From an uncultured Bacteroides sp. (GTDB lineage Bacteria; Bacteroidota; Bacteroidia; Bacteroidales; Bacteroidaceae), in NCBI GenBank assembly GCA_900557355.1, contig USSR01000376.1:1-6864 (forward strand): a stretch of DNA of 6,864 bases. The letters run 5' to 3'. Below, in pieces: positions 1-6,623 of this stretch (the first letter of the stretch is position 1; each line of letters starts with the position of its first letter). The position numbers and the translations under genes were made by a program. The notes beneath the pieces were generated by a model. That model was given only the letters and a program-made list of their open reading frames with translations. It made no database searches and had not been told where the DNA came from.

Positions 1-2463
1 AAAACGGCGGCGGGGGAGTGTATATACCTGCCGGAAATTATGAATTCCGCAGTACGCAGCTCGGTACAAAGAATGTCAGAGTTCGCCAGGGCCGTTCGGA
101 AAGCAAGAAAGACTTCCACTTTGAATACGTTTTGCGCCTCCACCCCGGAGTGCAACTTCGTGGTGACTGGGCTGATCCGGAGGCTAATAACGGAAAAGTT
201 CTCGGAACCATTCTTGAAGTACGTGTCGGCAAAGATGCACCGAACTATGACGGAAGTGTTGAAAGCTGGTGGAACGACGGACAGGCGGGCAATGCACTTC
301 GCACGACCTATACAAGCATAGCTGACAGATTCATCGAAATGAATGCAGGCACCGGAGTTACTAATCTCTCCATCTGGTATCCTGAGCAGGACATTAATGA
401 TGTGAAACCCTATCCGTGGACATTGTTCCAAACCCAGGGAGACTGTGCTACGATAGAGCATGTCACTCTCGTCAACTCTTACAACGGCTTTAATTCTGCA
501 CCGAGTGAGTTGCACTATGTGCTGGATAGTTATATCACAGCTCGTAACAGCCTATACAAAAGCGAACGGCACGGGATACCAGATGCACCGTTCGGACTGG
601 GAATATGTTTCTTACCTGCGTGTGTCAGGTTACAAGACAGGCGTATGGATTGGGCGTGAACCCGGCTTTGCCGATGCCCCGAACGCTCAGTTGTATGAGG
701 TGCATGTAGACGATTGCGGGAATGGATTGTATGTGGAAGATGTCAATCCGTATGGCATACTTATATCCAATTCTTCATTCGGAGCGTCCGAAGATGGCAA
801 TGCTGTATATTTTTACAAAGATTTCAGCACTTCAGTACAATTCAATGGGGTGGATTTCAACGGACCTGTTGTAAGTGATGGCAGCGATGGAGTCGTGTCG
901 TTTGAAAGCTGTACGTTTAGTGAATACAGGGATTATGCCCTCAAGATGAATAGTGGTAATGCATTGTTGTCTCAATGCGATTTCAAGAAGAATGCCGGCC
1001 ATGTATATCTCGGTGCGGATATGCATACGCTGAAGTCTGTTAATTCGGGCTATAAATGCAATCTGAAAGTTGATAATCACAGCACTTCGGCCAAAGTAGA
1101 AGTGATTACAGGGAAGAAGTACTTTTTCGAACCCATACCTAAGAACGTGAAAACAAATATAGCTGTACACCCAAGACCGGCATCGGATAAAGTTTTGAAA
1201 GCGGACCTGGCACGGGCAACCGGCTTTAATAATAACCGTCCTGCAGAAGATGTGTCGGCTGAACTGCAATCTGCCCTTGATGCAGTGAAAGCTGCCGGTG
1301 GCGGTACACTCTACTTGCCTACCGGAAGGTATCTGGTGGACAATCCTATCAAAGTTCCTTCGGGAGTTGAGTTAAGGGGCTCATGGGATGTGCAACATCA
1401 CACGCAAAGTGGTGGTACTGCTATATTTACTAATTATGATGGCGGAGCTGCCGGAGAAAAAGGGGCTTCACTTATACAACTTGAAGCGGGTGCCGGCATC
1501 AGGGGCATTACATTGGCACAGCTCAATATCGCTTCTGATGGCTACAGTGCATCAAACCCGCGAAAGACTCCATTCTTGATACAGGGACAAGGTCCCAAGG
1601 TGTATATTATCAATGTAACTATAGCAGTAGGCGATAAAGGTATAGACTTGGCTTCATATGATACCAGTGGTCATTATGTCGATTATCTGGGTGGTGTGCC
1701 TTTAAGGGCAGGCATCTGGGTTGGCGGTGGAGCCAAAGGTGGATTCATCCGCAATATGCAGTTTAATCCTCATTATGGGTCGAGGCTTCCGGAAGGAGGA
1801 CAGGGTTATCCGGAGGTATTTATGATGCAGTTTGTGCAATCTAATTGCAGTGCGCTTAAGTTTGCGGATGTCAAGAACCAGACTATTTTCAACAATTTCG
1901 TTTATGGTTCGGTATATGGAATACATTTCCTGAAAGATGCAATAACCGGTAAGTATCCGGGCAAGATGACCGTTATAGGACATGGTTCTGACGGATGCAC
2001 CTATTCTTTGTTTGTAGAAGATGCGGATAAGAATACGAAGATTGTTGCAGTTAATTCAGAGTTGGTTAATACTAAGATTCCCAATGAGCCGGTGCGGTCG
2101 TATGTTCTTATGGGAGATGAAGTTAATACCGGTAAGGTTCATCCTGATGCCAAACTTGTCTTGTACAATAGTGCATTCTGGGGAAGTCCTGTTTTCGGGG
2201 CGATTATAAACAATGGTATTGTATCATTCCAACAGGCCAATTTCACACGTTCCGGTACACAGGGTATAGATGTCAGAGGTGGCAAAGCGCATGTGTACAC
2301 TTCTTATTTCGCTCAGAAAATAGCAGGTCCGACCGCAGGAGATGGCGGGTATGCGAGGCTGGGCGTACAGGGTAAATCAATAGAGCTTACTAATAACTAT
2401 TATCTTTCCGGATTGCGGTTTAATAAATCGGGAAAGGGACTGATTTACGGCTCTGATAAATAG
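1..2463 (+). pseudogene. Two-module beta-helix (pectate-lyase-3 / GH28-related) protein, 5'-partial and frameshifted
   Basis: The reading frame is already open at the left edge (NGGGGVYIPAGNYEF from position 3), so the GTG at 18 is an internal valine codon and the true start lies outside. The frame used to about 541 must change by +1 to the frame that ends at TAG 2461-2463. The cheapest repair drops one A from the A4 run at 558-561, giving ITARNSLYKANGTGYQ; dropping one base near 543 also works. After repair 819 residues are visible. Two homologous modules follow each other: module 1 (about 3-1130) has YIPAGNYEF and GVQLRGDW, and module 2 (about 1190-2463) has LYLPTGRYLV and GVELRGSW, joined by a linker around KVLKADLARATG. 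The GGG-x-(L/V)Y(L/I)P-x-G-x-Y and G-V-x-L-R-G patterns are typical of the pectate-lyase-3 right-handed beta-helix superfamily, which acts on polysaccharides or binds them. The exact enzyme class and substrate cannot be assigned. One indel could be a sequencing error, in which case the gene is intact. Confidence 0.8.
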
Positions 2464-2621
2464 ATGTTTATAATTAATGCAAATCAGGAGTTGAATCTCA
2501 TTTCTTTTTATCAGAAAGGAAGGAAAGTGATTAGCTTATTAGTGATAAGCATGACAGATACTCTCATGAAAGAAAGTATGAATTAATTATGCTCATTTAC
2601 TTAAAAAATAAACCAATATGC
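2464..2621. other. Gene-free AT-rich spacer downstream of the beta-helix gene
   Basis: No convincing coding region is present. Two weak inverted repeats can be seen: GCTTAT/ATAAGC with a 5-nt loop at 2534-2550, and ATACT/AGTAT at 2558-2579 with two further pairs inside after one mismatch. Neither is followed by a T-tract, so neither is a clear intrinsic terminator, although transcription of the beta-helix gene probably ends here. Confidence 0.5.
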
Positions 2622-2651
2622 TTGGATAACAATTTTTAATACATACCTTTG
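2622..2651 (+). promoter_or_regulatory. Bacteroides-type sigma-ABfr promoter
   Basis: TTG at 2622-2624 is followed after 19 nt by TACCTTTG at 2644-2651. This matches the known Bacteroides consensus (-33 TTTG or TTG, 19-20 nt, -7 TAnnTTTG) at all defined -7 positions. Transcription would start around 2657-2660, about 395 nt before the HU-like gene, so the palindrome array would lie in the transcribed leader. Confidence 0.7.
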
Positions 2652-2794
2652 TCGCTCCTGATGATTGATAATTCATCCTACAGCCCGACGATGCTATACA
2701 GCATGCCCTAAGTGCGAAGAAAAACACGAACACTTACCCAAGCCAAAAACATCACCCCGTTATAGATGGAAAGAAAAGCCTTGGAAAGGAGTGA

Positions 2795-2881
2795 AGAACT
2801 ATGCATAGTTCTGCTTTAGAACTATGCATAGTTCTACGAAAGAACTTAGTATAGTTCTGCACAAGAACTTAGTATAGTTCT
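2795..2881. repeat. Array of four 18-bp palindromes with a 23-bp period
   Basis: The units lie at 2795-2812, 2818-2835, 2841-2858 and 2864-2881. Units 1 and 2 are the perfect palindrome AGAACTATGCATAGTTCT. Units 3 and 4 are AGAACTTAGTATAGTTCT, which keeps the 6-bp arms but has a non-palindromic core. Each start is exactly 23 bp after the previous one, and the 5-nt spacers (gcttt, acgaa, gcaca) differ in sequence. Conserved units with drifting spacers of fixed length suggest selection on the 18-mers and their spacing. They could be protein-binding sites on DNA or hairpins in the leader RNA; the sequence does not decide which. Confidence 0.9.
2801..2854 (+). other. Possible 17-codon leader ORF inside the palindrome array
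   Basis: An ATG within palindrome 1 opens a frame reading MHSSALELCIVLRKNLV and stopping at TAG 2852-2854 in palindrome 3. AAGGAG at 2786-2791 lies 9 nt before it, an unusually good Shine-Dalgarno match for Bacteroides, which seldom relies on one. The peptide is dictated by the palindromes, so this may be chance. Confidence 0.2.
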
Positions 2882-3052
2882 CAACACCCCTCTGGAGATA
2901 TCGCACAGATGCATCCTACGGCATGTTCCTGCGCTGTTCACCCGGTTTTCCATTTGAAGTTCACCAGGATTCAAAGAAGACGGAAAATAGAAATCATAAT
3001 AGCGAGAGAGGTGTTTAAAACAATTTACATTTACAAAAAAAATAACACATGT

Positions 3053-3562
3053 ATGATAAATATTAATCTTATCAAAAAAACCTTGGGTTTTAAAAAAGAT
3101 GCGCCTGCCAAGTGGTATGGTGTCACGCAAACAGGTAAGGCTGAAACTCCTTACGCTGTAACCCGCAGTGCTACGGAAAACACTTCTACGGCACCCACTG
3201 AAATGGACTCCGCCATCGAGCTGTTTTGTCGCGAAGCCATCAAGCAGCTGCTCGATGGGAAAACAGTTTATTTCGGACGCTATGGAACCTTTCATATTGC
3301 CTTTCAAAGTAATGGTGTCGAAGATATCAATGACTATAATGTAAATTCTATGATTAAGAATTCACGAATCGTTTTTAGAGCTTCTAAAGTTTTTCGTGCC
3401 GAAGTAATTAATAATCTTCAATTCAAAGTGACCGGTGTTACCGAAGATGATGTTAAATATGCTTCTTTGCCCGATTATCGTCGTGCCAAAGGCATCAGTT
3501 CCGACCCATCCGATCCATCAGGTGGAGGAGATGGCGGAATGGAGGACGATCCGTTAGGATAA
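3053..3562 (+). CDS. HU-like DNA-binding protein (Bacteroidales HU-related / HU-HIG family)
   Basis: This is a 169-aa protein. The N-terminal stretch ININLIKKTLGFKKDAPAKWYGV is split as ININLIKKTLGF and a lysine-rich KKDAPAKWYGV, with the WY that typifies this family. Residues 50-70 look like the HU helix pair (TEMDSAIELFCREAIKQLL), and residues 71-84 (TVYFGRYGTFHIAF) match the HU strand with a G-x-x-G-T-F pattern. SRIVFRASKVFRAEV (104-118) follows. The tail (149-169) is glycine-, aspartate- and proline-rich and ends DDPLG, as in many family members. The frame stays open upstream to 2909, but the 48 extra residues are basic, unlike HU, and overlap the leader. The ATG at 3053 follows an A-rich tract, normal for Bacteroides. 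Family members are thought to be nucleoid or regulatory DNA-binding proteins; no target is known for this one. It stands alone, with its own promoter and leader. Confidence 0.88.
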   Translation: MININLIKKTLGFKKDAPAKWYGVTQTGKAETPYAVTRSATENTSTAPTEMDSAIELFCREAIKQLLDGKTVYFGRYGTFHIAFQSNGVEDINDYNVNSMIKNSRIVFRASKVFRAEVINNLQFKVTGVTEDDVKYASLPDYRRAKGISSDPSDPSGGGDGGMEDDPLG

Positions 3563-3763
3563 TACTTTATTCCGGCTCTACTATTTTCTGAATGAACGCT
3601 TCTCTCTCTATTTGTTTCTATTTCAACTGTCAATTCTCATTTCAGCTATAATTACAAAGAAATCTACCGGAAAATTAATCGGAAAAGCAATAAAAACTTC
3701 ATTTTAATTGAAAATTAAGTGTAAGCTAATTGCAGTATAGCAGAATCATTAACCTTCATGGCT

Positions 3764-3771
3764 TACTTTTG
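3764..3771 (+). promoter_or_regulatory. Probable -7 element (TACTTTTG) of the carbohydrate operon
   Basis: TACTTTTG matches the Bacteroides -7 consensus TAnnTTTG exactly. No TTG lies 19-20 nt upstream (the nearest is at 3730-3732), so the promoter lacks a -33 box. That would fit one needing an activator, as is common for inducible polysaccharide operons. The transcript would carry a leader of about 105 nt. Confidence 0.5.
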
Positions 3772-3805
3772 TAACATAAAACGGATATAAATAATTTAAT
3801 GTCCC

Positions 3806-3844
3806 TAATTAATTTATACTCTAACAGATAGTATAAGTTAATTA
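3806..3844 (+). promoter_or_regulatory. 15-bp inverted repeat in the leader, next to the start region
   Basis: The arm at 3806-3820 pairs with 3830-3844 across a 9-nt loop (ctaacagat). There are 14 Watson-Crick pairs and one G-U pair (3813 with 3837). The stem is almost all A-T and no T-tract follows, so it is not a standard terminator. It could be a regulator-binding dyad or an RNA hairpin controlling translation. Confidence 0.55.
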
Positions 3845-3885
3845 TGATGATGAACTCAACAATTATAAAATACTACATAGTATGA
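3844..3885 (+). other. Possible 13-codon upstream ORF overlapping the GH71/99-like start
   Basis: Three consecutive ATG codons (3844, 3847, 3850) open a frame reading MMMNSTIIKYYIV. Its TGA at 3883-3885 overlaps the ATG at 3882-3884 of the next gene as ATGA. Such an overlap would permit translational coupling. The stretch is very AT-rich, so chance is a fair alternative. Confidence 0.25.
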
Positions 3886-5210
3886 TGAATAAATTATGTG
3901 TTACAGTAGGAGCACTTGGCATATGCCTCTTGACTTATGCCGGCCCCAAACATTCTCAGGAGACTTCTTATCCAAGTTACAAAGGATTGATTATGGCAGG
4001 GTACCAAGGTTGGTTTCGCGGCCCCCATATACCAAGGTTGGTTTCGCGGCCCGCAGGATGGAACCAATCAAGGCTATGGTCATTATGGGGCCGGAAAGCT
4101 ATTTGATGAGAAACATTGCACTATTGATGCATGGCCCGATGTGAGTGAATATGAAAAGACCTATGAGACGTCTTTCCGGCATGCCGATGGAAGAAAGGCA
4201 CGTGTATTCAGTTCAGCGGACAAGTCTACTGTCGACCTGCACTTCAAGTGGATGAAGGAGTATGGGGTAGATGGAGTATTTGTGCAACGCTTTTTTAGCT
4301 ACACCCGTGGAGACCAGCAAAACTCGGTACCGAACCGTATTTTAGCGAATGCCTTGGAAGCTGCTTCAAAGTATGACCGCGCCATAGCTTGTCATGTATG
4401 ATTTGTCCGGGTTGAAAAAGTCAGGTGAAGACTGTTCCCTGATTATGGAAGACTGGAAAAGGCTGGTAGACAATCAGAAGGTAACGAATCAGGCGGGGAA
4501 AAAGACTTATCTGCATCATAATGGAAAGCCCGTGGTAGCTATATGGGGAGTTGGTTTTCCCGACCGCCCTTATAATATCAGGAACATCGGTTTAGACCGT
4601 TTGATTAACTTCTTGCAGAATGATCCTGTTTATGGTGGTTGCACGGTGATGTTGGGTGTTCCTACTTTCTGGCGTACTCTGGAGGCTGATTGTATCAATG
4701 ACCCCTATCTGCATACAGTGATTAAGAAAGCGGATATAGTTCTGCCATGGACTGTCCAGCGTTTTTCTCCTTTGTTGCATAACGACATGGACCGCTTCCG
4801 TGACTTGGTGATTGAAGATATCCGTTGGTGTAAGGAGAATGGCGTAGATTATGTTCCTGCCGTAACTCCCGGATTCAGTTGGCACAATCTTAGCAAACTG
4901 GAATTCCCGGATGACGTGAAGCCTGTTGGCAGTATTCCCCGTCAGGGAGGACGCTTCTATTGGCAACAGCTTTCTACTGCAATGTTGGCGGGCGCCGAGA
5001 TGATTTATGTAGCCATGTTTGATGAAGTGGATGAGGGAACCGCCATCTTTAAATGTACGGGAGACCATCCGGTTAGTGATGTGGCCAAGTTTATTGATAT
5101 GGACGGGCAGCCTTCCGACCATTATCTGTGGCTGACAGGCGAGGCTGGCCCTTGCCCGCATGCTCAGGAAAGAGATTCCACTGACGTTTAAGATGCCCGT
5201 AAGAAAATAA
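3882..5210 (+). pseudogene. GH71/99-like glycoside hydrolase, broken by three +1 lesions
   Basis: The gene is split over three frames plus a shifted 3' end. Lesion 1 is a net 28-nt insertion at 4002-4052; without it the frame reads GYQGWFRGPQDGTNQGYG and runs into DVSEYEKTYE. Lesion 2 is at 4389-4393; removing one T gives AIAVMYDLSG. Lesion 3 is in CCC 5149-5151; removing one C gives GEAGLARMLRKEIPLTFK and a stop at TAA 5208-5210. The repaired protein has 432 residues. Residues 1-20 look like a signal peptide. Family hallmarks follow: KGLIMAGYQGWF (34-45), HFKWMKEYGVDGVF (111-124), MYDLSG (162-167), VAIWGVGF (209-216), GVPTFWR (249-255), GFSW (321-324) and MFDEVDEGTAIFK (369-381). In the last, E372 and E375 sit three apart before GT, as do the catalytic glutamates of GH99; this parallel is inference. 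GH99 and GH71 act on alpha-mannosides and alpha-1,3-glucans, but the substrate of this bacterial subgroup is unknown. GTG 4141 and ATG 4394 are internal codons, not real starts. It is the first gene of an operon with the esterase. Confidence 0.88.
4002..4052. repeat. 23-bp direct repeat with 5-nt filler, causing a frameshift
   Basis: Two identical 23-bp copies lie at 4002-4024 and 4030-4052, separated by ccata (4025-4029). Each copy spells YQGWFRGP in its own frame. The 28-nt period is one more than a multiple of three, so the second copy shifts the gene by +1. The filler has no match beside the repeat, so this is not a plain tandem duplication. Confidence 0.92.
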
Positions 5211-5213
5211 CTA

Positions 5214-6611
5214 ATGAAACGATCTTGCTTTATAATAGTCCTGGTTGTATCTTTCTTGCTTTGGGCGGGCGGGGTACAGGCACGAATAACATTACCGTCC
5301 TTTTTCTCGGATGGGATGGTGTTGCAGCAACAAAGTTCAGTTGCCATTTGGGGAAACAGTGACCGGAAACAGCAGAAGGTTACTATAAGGACTTCGTGGA
5401 ATAACAAAAAATACACAGTAACGACTGATGAATCGGGTAGCTGGAAAGTAAAAGTGGAAACATCGGCATATGGCGGTCCCTACCATATTGAGATGAGTGA
5501 CGGCGAGACGGTACAAATTAATGATGTATTGATTGGTGAGGTCTGGCTCTGTTCCGGTCAGTCTAATATGGATATGCGTGTAGGCGGTCGTTACAGTGAT
5601 CCGGTGATAGGCTCGTTGGATGTGATTGTGACTTCAGGAAATCCCGGAATACGTATGTTTACAGTAGGAAGCAAAATGACCTCAGAACCGTTGACTGATT
5701 GTAAAGGTGGGTGGCAGGAAGCTTCATCGGAGACAGTTCCCGAGTTTTCGGCTGCGGGATACTTTTTTGCACGTAAACTAAATCAGGTGTTGGGTATTCC
5801 CGTAGGCATTATCCATGCCAGTTATGGAGGCTCACGGGTGGAAGCCTGGATGAGTAAAGAAGGTGTGGCGCCTTACAAAGACTTGCCGGATGTGCATAAT
5901 GCTTCTATTCTTTATAATGGAATGTTGAGTCCTGTGGTCGGATATGGCATTCGGGGATGTTTATGGTATCAGGGGGAAGCAAATGTGGACGCACCTGATT
6001 TATATACGCAGTTGTTTCCCTCATTGGTGAGCGACTGGCGCAAACAATGGGGAATAGGGGAATTCCCCTTCTACTATGCCCAGATTGCTCCGTTCAATTA
6101 TAATAAAGGAGAGGGGAAAGGCAAGAATTCGGCTTACCTGCGTGAAGCACAAGTGAAATGCCTTCATCTTATTCCTTCTTCGGGTATGGTTGTGCTGACG
6201 GATGTTGGCGATGACCGCACTATCCACCCTATGGAGAAAGAAACGGTGGGCAATCGGTTTGCTTATCTGGCCTTGGGGCGTACTTATGGTAAGAAGGGCT
6301 TTCCGGTAACAGGGCCGTTGTATAAATCTATGCAGACGGAGGGCAACAAGATTATCTTGTCGTTTGATGAAATGGGCAAAGGGCTGACTACTTATCGGCA
6401 ACCCTTGAATGGTTTTGAAGTAGCCGGCGAGGATAGAGTATTTCATCCCGCCCATGCACGTTTTGGTAAAGATGCGCAAACGGTTATTGTCTCAAGCCCG
6501 GAAGTGGAACAACCTGTCGCGGTGCGTTATGCTTTTAAGGATTATATAAAGGGTTGCCTTTATAATATGTCCGGTCTTCCGGCATCTTCATTCAGAACAG
6601 ATAACTGGTAA
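5214..6611 (+). CDS. Secreted sialate O-acetylesterase-type SGNH esterase
   Basis: This 465-aa protein is full length for its family. Residues 1-23 are a signal peptide (a hydrophobic run followed by GGVQA before RITLP), pointing to the periplasm or outer surface. An N-terminal beta domain starts ITLPSFFSDGMVLQQ. The SGNH/SASA motifs follow in order: EVWLCSGQSNM (109-119), with nucleophile Ser117; IIHASYGGSRVEAWM (199-213), with the block II Gly; WYQGEANV (251-258), with the G-x-x-N of block III; and DRTIHP (334-339), with probable catalytic His338. The C-terminal end LYNMSGLPASSFRTD is typical. The family removes O-acetyl groups from sialic acids or from plant glycans such as xylan and pectin; in such operons it usually strips acetyl groups so that glycosidases can act. 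The start ATG lies 3 nt after the restored stop of the GH71/99-like gene and the stop is 12 nt before the next gene, so it is the middle gene of an operon. All key residues are present and no lesion was seen. Confidence 0.93.
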   Translation: MKRSCFIIVLVVSFLLWAGGVQARITLPSFFSDGMVLQQQSSVAIWGNSDRKQQKVTIRTSWNNKKYTVTTDESGSWKVKVETSAYGGPYHIEMSDGETVQINDVLIGEVWLCSGQSNMDMRVGGRYSDPVIGSLDVIVTSGNPGIRMFTVGSKMTSEPLTDCKGGWQEASSETVPEFSAAGYFFARKLNQVLGIPVGIIHASYGGSRVEAWMSKEGVAPYKDLPDVHNASILYNGMLSPVVGYGIRGCLWYQGEANVDAPDLYTQLFPSLVSDWRKQWGIGEFPFYYAQIAPFNYNKGEGKGKNSAYLREAQVKCLHLIPSSGMVVLTDVGDDRTIHPMEKETVGNRFAYLALGRTYGKKGFPVTGPLYKSMQTEGNKIILSFDEMGKGLTTYRQPLNGFEVAGEDRVFHPAHARFGKDAQTVIVSSPEVEQPVAVRYAFKDYIKGCLYNMSGLPASSFRTDNW

Positions 6612-6623
6612 TAAGGGAATATC

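Larger units (their letters stand above)
2658..3052 (+). promoter_or_regulatory. Long 5' leader of the HU-like gene
   Basis: About 395 nt separate the predicted transcription start from the ATG at 3053. Besides the four-palindrome array, the leader has small dyads: GATGA/TCATC (2660-2677), ATGCT/AGCAT with a 4-nt loop (2691-2704), and TAAGTG/CACTTA with a 16-nt loop (2709-2736). No known riboswitch was recognised. A second promoter nearer the gene was looked for and not found; TACATTTA at 3026-3033 lacks the final G and a -33 partner and lies too close to the start. The leader is inferred from the promoter match only. Confidence 0.45.
3563..3881 (+). promoter_or_regulatory. AT-rich intergenic control region before the GH71/99-like gene
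   Basis: This stretch of 319 nt has no supported gene beyond a 13-codon upstream ORF at its end. It contains a 12-nt-spaced direct repeat CGGAAAA (3668-3674 and 3680-3686), an AT-rich dyad at 3696-3720 (arms ACTT-x-ATTTT and AAAAT-x-AAGT, 5-nt loop), a -7 type element at 3764-3771 and a long dyad at 3806-3844. No clear terminator for the HU-like gene was seen. Confidence 0.5.

Noticed and set aside
541..575. Programmed ribosomal frameshifting in the beta-helix gene
   Set aside because: No classic slippery heptamer with a following pseudoknot was seen, and this family is not known to use recoding; an indel is simpler.
832..1269. Minus-strand open frame of 145 codons
   Set aside because: It lies within the beta-helix gene on the opposite strand and has no recognisable features.
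2534..2550. Intrinsic terminator after the beta-helix gene
   Set aside because: The stem is only 6 bp and A-T rich, with no T-tract after it.
2795..2881. CRISPR array
   Set aside because: Repeats are 18-bp palindromes with 5-nt spacers; CRISPR spacers are about 30 nt, and no cas gene is present.
2909..3052. N-terminal extension of the HU-like protein from an upstream ATG
   Set aside because: The extra 48 residues do not resemble HU proteins and lie in the leader; the ATG at 3053 gives the normal family N-terminus.
2846..3307. Minus-strand open frame of 153 codons across the HU-like gene and palindromes
   Set aside because: It runs antisense to a well-supported HU-like gene, has no recognisable domain and no upstream promoter; it is a shadow frame.
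4141..4401. A separate gene starting at GTG 4141
   Set aside because: The frame continues upstream through GPQDGTNQGYG to the repeat; it is the middle fragment of the GH71/99-like gene.
4592..5416. Minus-strand open frame of 274 codons
   Set aside because: It overlaps the GH71/99-like and esterase genes, whose + strand products carry clear family motifs; its own product has none.
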